Translations under genes and position numbers: made by a program | The notes under the pieces: model-generated | Databases searched by the model: none | What the model saw: only the letters and a program-made list of their open reading frames with translations | Told to the model about the DNA's origin: nothing | Part shown: positions 1 through 55,611 of the stretch, piece after piece | Layout: each line of letters starts with the position of its first letter | Position numbering within the stretch: the first letter of the stretch is position 1 | DNA from: Berghia stephanieae | Lineage: Eukaryota > Mollusca > Gastropoda > Nudibranchia > Aeolidiidae | Length of the DNA: 64,000 nucleotides | Assembly (NCBI GenBank): GCA_034508935.3 | Contig: CM067444.1 | Coordinates: forward strand, 22,062,515-22,126,514 | Direction: 5' to 3'

Positions 1-48
<48 letters not shown>

Positions 49-50
49 TG

Positions 51-346
51 TGCGGCTATGTGGTCTAGTGGTATGACACTCGCTTTCGGATCGGAAGGTC
101 CTGGGTTCGAGCCTCGCTCGGCGCATAGTTGAGTCCTTGGAAAAGACTCTTTACTCACATTCTCTCACCGTACTCAGGTGTAAAATGAGTACCTGGCCGT
201 TAACAGCGTTGTCTTTGTCCGAAAAATTGTAATATCGCCTAACAGGCGTCATGTCTCGTCCTACATGTTAAATGTTGCTGTTGACCAGGGACCCCTTGTA
301 AAGCGCATTGAGCACGTTAAGTGGATATTGCGCTATATAAATGCTC

Positions 347-350
<4 letters not shown>
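51..350 (+). mobile_element. SINE-1 (tRNA-derived) copy
   Basis: Head TGGTCTAGTGGTATGACACT (A box) and GGTTCGAGCC (B box), body with TACTCAGGTGTAAAATGAGT, tail TGGATATTGCGCTATATAAA running into (TAA)n. Reference copy for the family in this window. Confidence 0.85.
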
Positions 351-383
<33 letters not shown>

Positions 384-487
384 GTTTATATCCAAAGCGC
401 TTTTTCCCGAAAAAAAAATAAAAAAGCTCTTAAGTGCAATTACATCTATCTAGATAATCAGTTAAGTATGTTATATAAGTATTAATA

Positions 488-752
488 GTCCTTCAGAGCC
501 ACAAGTCCCATGGAGCCAAAGTTTATATCACGGTTTCTATCGCATGAAACGGACAAGAATTGCTTGCTACCCTTTGGATAGGCTGCTAGTCTATCGCAAA
601 GCACTTTCCACTGAATTTAACTGACCTAGCTACCCAATCAATACTCTGTGGATAGGGGGATCAAAAAAATAATCTTTACTGAACCCCAGATCAATCTCAG
701 TCCCTTTGCTTGAGAAGTAAGTACTCTATTAACTGAGCTATTAGGACCCCTA
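488..752 (-). mobile_element. SINE-2 (tRNA-derived) copy
   Basis: On the minus strand it starts GGGTCCTAATAGCTCAGTTA with a tRNA-type A box (TAGCTCAGTTAATAGAG). The tail contains GATAGACTAGCAGCCTATCC. Recurs at 19053, 24088, 38647 and as fragments. Confidence 0.72.
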
Positions 753-942
753 GATAACCAGTTAGCATGACAAGTAAAACATATCTATTGATATCCAAAG
801 TTTACCTCTTTCTTTTTCGAGTATTTGCCAAACAAGAAATTTAAGGCTATTTATCTGATTTTTTACAGTACATCATTTTATATATAAATTTTTTTTATTT
901 TTTTTTTATATATCCCGCCCGAAGAAGCCCTGATAAGGGTTA

Positions 943-1959
943 ATGTCTGGCATTAACATCCTCAAAAATGTTTACAATTTCGCTCAGATTTGGAGTTCAG
1001 CTGCATCTGAACAGCTGAAAAAATGGGATGAATCAACACTGCAGAAGTCTCTGAATTGGGCAAAGTATTGTGAAAAAGTTTATCAGCATGTATCACAGCA
1101 GGGATACACAGAAGATGTTAATCCCAAAATCATTCAAATGACTGTGCTTTTGACTCCACCATCTTTCTTGATGTTGAATTTCGATTGCCTCAGGGAGGCT
1201 ACAAAACTAATCATTGAAACTGTTTTGACAAACTCAAATGGAAGTTCTGATCTTCAGAGGAAGTTAGAGACCTTGGTGGACCCATCTATGTGGAGTGAGG
1301 TAAATGCCAAGATAAAGGCCAGGCCTCATTTCACTGATTTGGACCATTCCCTCTCCATACTCTGGATCCAAAATCAACCTGGTCTGTATGCCAAAATCCT
1401 TTTAACAAACATCCTTACCGTCATGACGGCCTGTGAAAATGAACAGAGGTTTCAACAGTACTGCAGATCCTTGTTTGAACGACTGGTATTATTAGACAGA
1501 GGATGGGAGGTGCTTGTCCATATGATATCAATTGATCCAGAGAGTCTTCCATCAGAGTTGAAGTCGTTAAGAAATCCTTTGTTATCTATTCTGTTATCGT
1601 GGATGGATGTGAGAATAGATGGCATTTACAGCCATGTCTTAGAATTGAATCTGGACGTCTTGAGAATGGCATCGTTGAACAGTTCTGGATTTCTCAGATT
1701 TTATTTATCGTCGCTTGAAAAGTGGGGTCGGTGCTTTCAGCCATGCCTTGATGATTTGGAGAATGACCTGTGGAAGGATAGCCACAAACATGGACCAGCC
1801 CTCCTTTCCAAACATTTTCGTCACCTCCTGTTCCACAATGACGAATGTCACGACTCTGGGAAAGATCTGAAGTCCCAAGTCCTTGAGTCCCTAACTAGCA
1901 ATATAAAAAATTCTGACTTCTCTGTTTGGAGGACGGTTGCAAATTCGTTATTACGGTGA
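943..1959 (+). CDS. FANCF: Fanconi anaemia group F protein (FANCF-like), single exon
   Basis: This is an intact 338-codon ORF with no sign of an intron. FANCF is an adaptor of the nuclear Fanconi core complex, which monoubiquitinates FANCD2-FANCI during interstrand cross-link repair. The call rests on remembered similarity to vertebrate FANCF at both ends. Near the N-terminus WDESTLQKSLNWAKY parallels WDPATVRRALQWARY, and the C-terminus ends FSVWRTVANSLLR where the vertebrate protein ends with a similar SIWTDLLLALRS helix. The length (338 against about 374) and the lack of introns also match. The protein reads as all-helical. An in-frame stop at 934-936 precedes the ATG, whose Kozak context is weak; a possible TATA-like run lies at 879-889. 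The last codon is followed directly by TGA, and no donor or acceptor pair joins it in phase to the ARFGEF3 exon at 3053, so it is not an ARFGEF3 exon. Divergence is high, so a family-level search should confirm it. Confidence 0.75.
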   Translation: MSGINILKNVYNFAQIWSSAASEQLKKWDESTLQKSLNWAKYCEKVYQHVSQQGYTEDVNPKIIQMTVLLTPPSFLMLNFDCLREATKLIIETVLTNSNGSSDLQRKLETLVDPSMWSEVNAKIKARPHFTDLDHSLSILWIQNQPGLYAKILLTNILTVMTACENEQRFQQYCRSLFERLVLLDRGWEVLVHMISIDPESLPSELKSLRNPLLSILLSWMDVRIDGIYSHVLELNLDVLRMASLNSSGFLRFYLSSLEKWGRCFQPCLDDLENDLWKDSHKHGPALLSKHFRHLLFHNDECHDSGKDLKSQVLESLTSNIKNSDFSVWRTVANSLLR

Positions 1960-1995
1960 TTCAGAGCTGTCAGATGATTGGAGAACCTCAAAAAT

Positions 1996-2509
1996 TCTCC
2001 CATAGTGGGCAGGGGGGTACATACTGTGTCTTATATCCCCTTATATCTGTTATCCAACATGCTTTCTGTCTTTGTCTTGGAATGAGATTACTTGGTTTTG
2101 TCCTGGCTCTGTTCGGAGTCCTGGCTGGGAGGGAAACAGTCAAATGCATAGTTCTTGTTTTGGGAGATGATATTTTTTTTCCTTGTAAATCATATCTCTG
2201 TTATGTATTATTATAATTTGAATTTATAATGTAAGCATTTGAGTGTATTCCTCTTTGTTGGATTTTGTGCCTGTGTCCGGATGAGACTTGTAGGTGATTT
2301 CAAACTAAGTACATTGGTGGTGTGCTCTTGGATTCTACATCTGATCCCTATGTGTTCCTAGTTCCCCTTTTGTCTTACTTTTTCTTGGATGCTTTAATTG
2401 TAATTCCAGAACTTTTTACTATCCATTTTCTTCCTTTTTACTGGCACTGATATAACCTAAATGTGTTTCAAGCGCCTTAAAGCCCTTAAAAACAAAAACA
2501 AAACAAAAC
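1996..2509 (+). mobile_element. Rep-A retroposon copy beside FANCF
   Basis: About 500-bp family with a CCTCCCATAGTGGGCAGGG-type head, a middle TTGGGAGATGATATTTTTTT, and an A-rich end after CCCTTAAAAACAAAA. Target-site duplication AACCTCAAAAAT/AACCTCGAAAAT at 1984-1995 and 2510-2521. The duplication begins 24 bp after the FANCF stop, so the 3' UTR is probably interrupted. Confidence 0.8.
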
Positions 2510-2668
2510 AACCTCGAAAATAAGCGGTTGGAAGGGCGGGGAACTATGGGTACATTTTTTTTTTTTTGAGGATGGGTGGGGCCACGGAACTTGACTTTGC
2601 TTGGTTTGGTTAATGTATTTTTTCTGCATAGTCATCCCTTCATGTACTCTGTATTATCTTGTTTAAAG

Positions 2669-2967
2669 TGCGGCTATGTTGTCTAGTGGTATGACACTCG
2701 CTTTTGGATCGGAAGGTCCTGGGTTCGAGCCTCGCGCTCGGCGCATAGTTGAGTCCTTAGAAAAGGCTCTTTACTCACATTCTCTCACCGTACTCAGGTG
2801 TAAAATGAGTACCTGGCCATTAACAGTATTGTCTTTGTCCGAAAAATTGTAATATCGCCTAACAGGCGGCACGTCCCATCTTAAATGTTAAATGTTGCTG
2901 TTGACCAGGGACCCCTTGTAAAGCGCTTTGAGCACATTTTAGTGGATATTGCGCTATATAAAAGCTC

Positions 2968-2970
<3 letters not shown>
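2669..2970 (+). mobile_element. SINE-1 copy
   Basis: Full length, close to the copy at 51. Its tail runs directly into (TA)n. Confidence 0.85.
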
Positions 2971-3026
<56 letters not shown>

Positions 3027-3052
3027 GTTAATGATTTACTCTGAATTTCCAG

Positions 3053-47529
<44,477 letters not shown>

Positions 47530-48550
47530 ATAATAGAAAATAAGCCAATTAAAAGTTCATTAAAAAAATTGTTGATGTCATCAACAAAATTTTTAGATTA
47601 CGGTTTACAATGTAGAAAGTAATAAAAATTAATATAACAATTTTTTAAAAAGTGCATAATAACAAACATGGAATGTTTCCGGCTCCAAACCCTTCTTTAG
47701 CTAAAAAACCAGATCGACACAGAGAGAAGTTATATTCATTTTTGTTTATTACTTTTTACAGTCCACAACTTCTAGCAGCTTACTATCACTTTTACAAAGT
47801 AGACACTGCTTTGCTAACTAGTCACTAACAAACATAAGGCTACTGCAGTGACTTCAGATTATTTTTACTGTGATAATTGTATATTATTTTCTTGACCGAA
47901 AGTCACTGAATTCAAGTAATAAATTACATCTAGTCCAGGGTTTTACTGGTCATTTGGATACTCACTTATCCCAAGTGAGTTATGCTATTTATTTATTAAT
48001 TTATGTAATTATATGAATTTATAGTATTTATTTTACAGTCGATCGGTATGAAACGACATGCGCGTATTAGCAGGTCTGATAACCGAATGCAATTTTGAAC
48101 TTGCTTTAACATTGTTATAATGGACAATATTTTAGAGTATTTCCATTACAACAATTAGCCCTTAACAAGTAGGGTTATCAGACCTAAAAATGTCGGTATG
48201 AAACCTTCACTGGGGCAATTATGAGTGCAATAAACAGCCTGGAAATGTATGCAGTACAGTGCTGCTGATGCATGGATTATTTCCATTTTTCTTTGAAATT
48301 GACCACAAAGAAAAATTTTCCCTGTGTGATAAATTAAGGCAGTTTTATTTATTTATTTATTATTTTTGTATGTCCAATATGCATTCTTCATTCAACATCA
48401 AGGAAACAAAAATGGCAAAATGTAAAAAGAGGAATTTATTCTTTTTTCGAAAAAATAACCTTCCTGGCAACACGAAGTTAATTCACTCATTTCCAAATGG
48501 GATGAAAAGAGATGGGAGTCATTTGTTACTAAGTCACAATCTGATTCAAT
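47530..48550. other. ARFGEF3 3' flank
   Basis: AT-rich, with AATAAA candidates at 47621 and 47918 and the dispersed repeat at 47660. No further coding signal seen. Confidence 0.5.
47660..47815. repeat. Repeat shared with 60610-60750
   Basis: TTATTACTTTTTACAGTCCA and CTTCTAGCAG recur at 60700-60740. The first part, read on the minus strand, gives CTAAAGAAGGGTTTGGAGCC, which corresponds to GCTGAAGAAGGGGTTCGAGC at 60620. Confidence 0.55.
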
Positions 48551-48554
48551 TTTT

Positions 48555-49012
48555 CATTCGTGGTGCCCAGATAGGTCACTTGCTGGGTCTTCTATCCCCT
48601 ATATATGTTTTCCCTTTCCTTTTTGATCTCTGTCTTTGTTCTGGATTGAGATTGTCTGGGACCCTCAGCTGGCAATGGCAAGTGAATGGCGTAGTTAAGG
48701 TCAAGACCTTGACTATCCCATTTACACATATCTTATTTGTCCTTAGTGTTTCATTCATCATGTTTTGTTGATAAAGGGGAAACCCGAAACGTCCACAGTA
48801 TCGGTCTTCATCTAATAAATTGAAGCTTTTAATTCAATATATTATCTTTATTCTGTTCCATATATGAACCAGTCCCCTTTGTCATAATTCCTCTTTGGTG
48901 CTTTTAAATTCAGATCTACAACTTTTCCTCTATCCTCTTTCTTTTTTTCTGGCACTGAATTGAGCTAATAGTGCCGCATGGGCTGTAAATGTAAAACCCA
49001 TGACAACATTTT
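48555..49012 (+). repeat. Diverged Rep-A copy, interrupted
   Basis: Head and end match the family weakly; the middle (about 48770-48840) is replaced by a Penelope-like 3' end fragment reading GATAAAGGGGAAACCCGAAA. Confidence 0.6.
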
Positions 49013-49741
49013 TTTTTTAAATCAACAAATTTCTCAACTTTTTTTGCTTTGGGGAAATTCTGATGATTTGAACAATCGTGAAAAATGAATAAGAATGTAT
49101 GATAACGAGAATGAACATCAATGTATAAGAACAGGAGAAAATGAGAGGTAAAAAGAGATGAGTGAAAAATGAAGCCTTGTTAATTAAAAGATGGCCATGA
49201 AATATTGAATGATAGTATGTGCTATTAATGATATATTGTCGTGCTGTTTAGTCATTATACTGCTTGAACATAAAACTTTTTTGGCTTTTTTTCTGTATGT
49301 GATTTTAATAGTTACTTGATTGAAATCAATATACGTCTCCAGCAAATGCTAATTTTAAAAGACCTTATAAATGAATGAAATATCATTTGTGACAAAAGTT
49401 TTATCAACGTGTTGTGATTTTGATGGTCTGTCAAACCACTATTTTGATGAGTGATATTTTTACTAGTCATTTTTATCATCTCAAGATCTGAAGATACTTT
49501 TTTTTTGTAATCTCATGCGCTTTGTCACTTTCTAAAGGTGATAAGAATCTCTCAACCTGTATAACCCTTTACAGCGGGGTAATCCTATACATGATATTCT
49601 TTTGGATTCTAATTTGCCAATTATTATTTATTAATATTAGGGGGGGTGTGGGGGAAGCGATACTATATTATCAATCCCCATGAGGAATATTATCTTTGAG
49701 TGATAAGCACCACTTTGGTTGCCATAAAAATAGTACCCATG

Positions 49742-49881
49742 TGAGAGCTTACTTACTTATCCGAACCAGCCTCAGTGAGAGCTAAGACAAGGTGACTAGC
49801 TGAAGGCTACAAACTACGGCGGAAATCAGTACCTTTGATTCCAAGGCAGAAGAAACCCGACAGCTGAGCCACACTGCGGGG
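49742..49881 (-). repeat. SINE-3 fragment
   Basis: Keeps CAGCTGAGCCACACTGCGG and the preceding AAGGTGACTAGCTGAAGGC segment. Confidence 0.6.
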
Positions 49882-49917
49882 ATATTGAATTTTATTATGA
49901 AAAGAATATATATATTT

Positions 49918-50150
49918 GGCGCATAGTTGAGTCCTTGGAAAAGACTCTTTACTCACCTTCTCTCACCGTACTCAGGTGTAAAATGAGTACCTGGCAGTTA
50001 ACAGCGTTGTCTCTGTCCGAAAAAATGTAATATCGTCCTGGCAGGCATCATGTTTCGTTCTACGCGTTGTGTGTTGCTGTTGGTCAGGGACCCCTTGGAA
50101 AGCGCTTTGAGCACGTTTAGTGGATATTGCGCTATATAAAAGCTCAATTA
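49918..50150 (+). repeat. SINE-1 copy without head
   Basis: Starts GGCGCATAGTTGAGTCCTTG after a short (TA) run and ends GCGCTATATAAAAGCTCAAT. Confidence 0.8.
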
Positions 50151-50535
50151 TTATAAATTATTATTATTAATTATAAATATATTTTAATCATTTAACTAGT
50201 ATTGTATGCTGCCTCTTCATTGCTAACGAATGTTGTCATTTCTTAATGCTGTTGCAATATAATAAATAATAATAATAATAATAATTATGTTGATGATGAT
50301 GATAATATTAACCGTGATGATAATGACGATAATTATTATAATACTTGATAAATCTCAGAAAATTACTGTAACTTAGTTTGGCAATTCAAGTTTGCCACAC
50401 TAGGCCGTGAGTAATCAATAATTATGTGTGATGTCTTTATCCTACTGGCTTGTTACTTAAGGAGAAACTTTGGGGTTTTTTTTGTTGTTTTTTTTTTTTT
50501 AAGGGACCTTATTGGGATTGCCCATAGCTCAATCA

Positions 50536-50786
50536 ATGTACGTTCCCCCCCCCCCCCCCCCCCCCCTTTCAACCTTATTGCGGCTTCATATGGCTTAGTG
50601 TTCCCACCCCCCCCCCCCTCGACCTTATTGGGGCTGCATATACCATAGACCAAATAGTGTGATCACCCCCCCCCCCCCCCCTCCCCACCCTTTTCACTCT
50701 CATCGGGTATGGATGGGGGGGGGGGGGGTAGAGAGAGAGTACGCGCAGTCAGAGAGAGAGAGAGAGAGCACACATTCCCCCGCCCG

Positions 50787-50820
<34 letters not shown>
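50536..50820. repeat. Cluster of poly-C and poly-G runs
   Basis: C runs of roughly 10 to 40 bases at 50545-50567, 50608-50619, 50665-50681 and 50777-50820, and a G run at 50716-50728, within 285 bp of the spacer. Run lengths are likely to be imprecise in any assembly. Confidence 0.9.
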
Positions 50821-50823
<3 letters not shown>

Positions 50824-51339
50824 AACATCCGTTTATCTCATATCTGTGAATGTCTAAAACAATTATCTAAATGTGACAAATTGAAAACTACAACACATTT
50901 AAGTGGAGAAGTGCCAGATGAAAACAATAAAAATATCGTGCAGCGGTAGGGAACACGTCCGAAATTCCAAAAAGCAAGTGTGTAAGATTTGTACATTCTC
51001 TGAGAAATATAGGGTATTCTCCATATTGACCTATAAGATAAGACCTATCGTCTCAAAAGGGTGTGATATTGGGATTGACCAGATGTCAAAAAGTGATTTA
51101 TATATTAAAACGTGACATTTCAGTTTTTTTTTATACATATATGAAAAGTTATAACTCATATATATACTCTTTTGTCCCCCATAAAACACGTAACTTATTT
51201 GATCTTTAATCCAGTTTTGACATCTGAACCACCCTAACATCATAGTTTTTTAGGTCTGGCCTCACACCTCCTAAATAAACTTACATGGGATAAGTAAATA
51301 GTCCTTGAAAATTGAAATCCCAGCACAGCTTCTCAATAT

Positions 51340-52130
51340 GGGTTTGTTGTAAGTGATGTGTACGTTTCTCCCTTTTATTTATTTTTTGTGAAAACATATT
51401 TTATTCCATTACACAAAATAACATGTTCAGTCTCGCTGACTGAATATTACAATATTTTATGGTGGATAAAATCCATAAAATATTGTAATATTCACCCATG
51501 ATTAAAATGTTTATTTTCTACATATTGAATGTGCATGTAATGTGTTTGTGTTTTCCTTTTATTTTTTTTAGTGAAAAATATATTTATTCAGTATGACAGA
51601 CAAATAAACATTTAAGCTTGTGGCTGAAATTACAATCATTTTATGATTTTTTTCTCTCCACTTCTCACCCCCTCCCCCCCCCCCCATACATCCGTCACAC
51701 TAAAAAATACAAGTGACAATTAAAATACGCACTATGAATAGGACTACACTCGAAATACGTTTAGAACACTGAAATATATATTTAATACTAAGTAAATAAA
51801 GGGTATAAACTACACACAGTAAATGAGGATATATTATAAATGCAAAAAACACTACTAGAAGACACTGAATCACCCTAATAATAGTTTTAGTGCTGGCTCA
51901 ATCCTAAAGAAAGTACAGGATTAAGTAAATATCCTAAAGAACAGCAACATTTCATTGGGAAGGATGGTAGGTTTTCATTAGGAACAATTTTGACCTTCTA
52001 ACTCTCCTGATACAAAGGTGGTATCCTAAATATGAAATTCACCCATGATGTTTTTCTCATATGAATGTGCAGTGAAGGGCTACTTTTGTGAAATATTTAT
52101 CTATCAGAAATAAACATTTTAATCTTCATT
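51340..52130. repeat. Diverged repeats of unknown family
   Basis: Similar text recurs near 51370, 51550 and 52080 (TTGTGAAAACATATTT-like, AATAAACATTT, TTCACCCATGAT). Looks like old tandem or dispersed copies; no coding signal. Confidence 0.45.
51442..51493. repeat. Perfect inverted repeat, 21-bp arms, 10-nt loop
   Basis: Arms GAATATTACAATATTTTATG+G and its exact complement surround TGGATAAAAT. In the ARFGEF3-EXT2 spacer; no gene nearby. Confidence 0.9.
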
Positions 52131-52443
52131 CATATTATGGATTATTATTAGTACACACAACACAAACATACGCCTAGAGACACCAAATGTTAGAATGAAA
52201 AAAACTATAATACTAACGGTGATTACGACAAATATGAGCCTAGGACCTATAATGAGACCTAATAGAAAACACCCGCCTATCGGACGAGAAGGTCGCATGT
52301 GTTTCGCCCACGGGTGACCACCAGGTTTAGTCGAGCACGAAGTCTACTTAAACGTTCACAGTTTCACACACCAAACGAGAGAAATCGTCAGTTATGGATG
52401 CACCTTGGATAAGTCTGTTGAGCTCACCTGGACCTGAAGGCTT

Positions 52444-52601
52444 AACATTATTAACATAGCGTTTGTCTCTGAAAAAAATTGTAATACCTAATAGGCATCA
52501 GGTCTCGTCCTACATGTTAAATGTGTGATGCTGTTGGCCAGGACCCTTGTACAGCGCTTTGAGCACATTTAGTGGATATTGCGCTATATAAAAGCTCAAT
52601 A
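52444..52601 (+). repeat. SINE-1 3' part
   Basis: Begins in the GCGTTTGTCTCTGAAAAAAA segment and keeps the tail. Confidence 0.7.
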
Positions 52602-52789
52602 TTTTAGAGAGAAAAATTTGAGAAAAAAAAGGAACTATGCTTTTGAAAGTTTCTTCTTGGCTAAAAATCCCCGCTAGGGCGAGGACAAATCCAAATAAGC
52701 TCATATGGAGACCAAGACAAATTGCAACAAGGGTTTGTTTTTATTTTTAGGGATTTAACAATGATTGCAACACTGGGTCATTTCACAGT

Positions 52790-53325
52790 GCCAGTAGGAA
52801 AGGATCTTGTTTCTTTGTTTTTAAGGGTTTTATGGCGCTTGCAACACATTGTCATATCAGCGCCAGTGAAAAGGAAGAAACTGGAATAGTAAAAAGTTCT
52901 AGAATTACAATTAAGGCCCAAGAAAAGGTAGGCAAAGGGGAATTGGTTCAAATAGGAAACATGTAGATTCCAAGAGCACACTATCAAAGTACTTTAGATC
53001 ACCTAAAAAGCCTTATCCAGACACAAGCACAGATCCCCACTAAGAGGGATAAACTCAAATATTTACAAATCAGAATATATAATAAACAAACATAATACAG
53101 TGCATATCAGAGAGATGATTTACAAGGAAAAAAATATCATCTCCCAAAATTCTACATTGACTATTTCCCTCCCAACCAGGGTATCTGGCCAGGGCCAGGA
53201 CAAAACAAAATAATCTCAATCCAAGACAAAGACGGAAAGCAAATTGGAAAACAGATATAGGGGGATAGAAGACAAGAGTAAGTGCCTCCCTGCCCACTAT
53301 GGGAGGTCAGGAACCCCACCCAGTA
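52790..53325 (-). mobile_element. Rep-A retroposon copy
   Basis: Reverse orientation: TTTTTAAGGGTTTTATGGCG at the left, CCTGCCCACTATGGGAGGTC at the right. Confidence 0.78.
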
Positions 53326-53689
53326 ATAAAGGATCAATGATACGGAGGAAAAGTTGAAGATCAAAAGTTAAAGTGACCTCTGCCTATCATGGTAGGCCAG
53401 AATACCCTAACCCATCTCTAGAGATTAAAGTCATCAAAAATCATTGGAAAAAAAAAAAAAAGAACAATGAAACAAAGTAGAACACAATTTATTAAGCGTT
53501 TCCAATACGGAAACCTCTGAAAAACGTGCATTTTCAAGTCATGTAGGTATCACATTGGTGACAGACAAATGATAAATTAAAATTAAATTTAATTAAAAGA
53601 CATTGGTAAAATAACATTTTTTTTTTACATTAAAGCTCGATTTCATCGCCTGTAAAATAACAAATTTTTAAAATGGCATAATATTATAG

Positions 53690-53990
53690 CACCCAAGAAA
53701 AGTAAGACAGAGGGGAGTAACTTAAACAGAGGACAGATTTCATACTTTTTGTTTCTAGTTGGTATCCACCGGACAGTCCCACCCAGACATAAACTGCTAA
53801 GAGGAATATTAAAAAATAATAAAGTCATAACATAACAGAAAGAACATTTTCTCTCAAACAGAAAACATGCATTTGATGGTTTCCTCTTGGCTAAAAATTC
53901 CAGCCAGTTCGAGTCAAACCAAATAATCTCATTCGGAGGTCAGAACTAAAGACAACAGGGAAAGGAATTGTTTTAAGGGGTTTTAAGACG
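53690..53990 (-). repeat. Rep-A-related fragments
   Basis: Text such as AGCACCCAAGAAAAGTAAGA and TTCCTCTTGGCTAAAAATTC recurs from the neighbouring copy near 52640-52700; rearranged and diverged. Confidence 0.5.
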
Positions 53991-53999
53991 CTTGCAACG

Positions 54000-55160
54000 C
54001 TTTAGGTCATTTCAGCATTATATCCAGCTGGCATTTGTTGTGAACATTTTGTTAAAACGTATAGGGCTACCTGATGGCCAGAGATCAATTTCGATTTTAA
54101 AAGTGGCCAAATACAACTTTGCAGCCAAAAGCTACAAAGATTTTGTCCCCTCTTGAAAAAAACAAACGAATCCATTGTGGTAAACAGAATCAACAAGACT
54201 AGGAAAAAAAAAATTGTTATTGAAAATTTTTTTTTTTTTAAAATACTAAAAAATTATTGAAATGATATGATTGAAACATCACTTTGTGAGGGCTACTTAT
54301 ACTTGCCAATAGTGATCTGTCAGCCCTGGATTGCACCGTTTTTTTTTCTATGCGCCCGGTGGTAACACTGATTAAGTGAATTAATTGGTAGGTAAACTAA
54401 ACATGTGTTCACATTGTTTGGTAACAAAGGGATATAGTTGGGTTTGGTAACAAAGGGATATCGTTGGCTATGAGTAGGTTTCTATTGTCTAAGAGTATGA
54501 GATAACGCTGAAAATGATGTTGCCTATTTGGCTAGATTTTTTGTAGCAAGCCTTGATGTCAACTGCCGACTATTGCTATATTATCGCTAAACAGGAGTTT
54601 TACTAAGATGTATGTTGCTATTTTGGGGTTTTTATTACTAATAATATATATATATGAAAAAAATCAGGACCAGAGGTCAATGTCGATATCCAGGGGGTGT
54701 CGAAATTCAGAGGTTGCACTATATTTTTTATAGATTAATATAAGAGTAACTTGTAAACTTCTTAAATTAAGGGTAATCCTATCACCTGTTGACTCAAATG
54801 ATTATTTATAAAATCTGCTAGGCATAATGATCAGTCAATTGATGTTGGGAATCGCCATCTGGCTGCCATGTTGCCAGATTCATTTGCGCACACCTACAGA
54901 CTTTATTATGGACCAATTTTGATTATTGATAGCTCAAAAGATTCATCACAAGCTTTGATATACTGGACTGATTTTGATCGTTGACGGCTCAAAAAAAGAT
55001 TAATCTCAATCTATGTTAATTTCCAAAATACGGTAGTATAATAATTAAAATAAATGATTGTCTGTTCGTAACAGCCTTTATTTCCCAAATATTGCCGGTT
55101 CTCCATCAATAATAATAATAATAGTAATAATAACAGATTCAAGATTCAAAAGTTACTTTT
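54000..55160. other. Spacer without recognisable features
   Basis: AT-rich unique-looking sequence; only a small tandem duplication around GGTAACAAAGGGATAT (about 54420-54470) is visible. Confidence 0.5.
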
Positions 55161-55169
55161 AGGCAAATA

Positions 55170-55172
55170 ATA

Positions 55173-55240
<68 letters not shown>
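55170..55240. repeat. (CTA)n (TAA)n microsatellite
   Basis: Short compound tract in the spacer. Confidence 0.9.
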
Positions 55241-55241
<1 letters not shown>

Positions 55242-55611
55242 AATAATTCCATTTAAAACTATCAAGGACTTATCCCTCAAACAAGAAGCTTCTGATTATG
55301 ATACAAGAGAGGAAAACTGAACATGACATTAGCTCAACCAAATCAAACATCACGACATTCACATTTGTGAAATAAAAATATTTCCAAGTTCTTTTTTAAG
55401 GACTCCAGAGATTATGAATTTTAGTGAGGAAGTGGAAGGCCTTTTCTCCTTCCTTCAAGCGTGTCCATGGGATATCTAGTTTGAGGTTATCACGTGATGA
55501 TCTCGGTGATCTCTTGGGCTGATACTAGGAAATGATTTCCCAATGATACTTCAGAGGTTGGTCAGGAAGACATTTGAAAAATGTTATTGCTGCTTTTGTT
55601 TTGTTTATTTG

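Noticed and set aside
943-1955. The 338-codon ORF as a large ARFGEF3 exon spliced at the GT at 1956
   Set aside because: The split codon it would leave does not match the phase of the exon at 3053, and its C-terminus up to the TGA matches FANCF.
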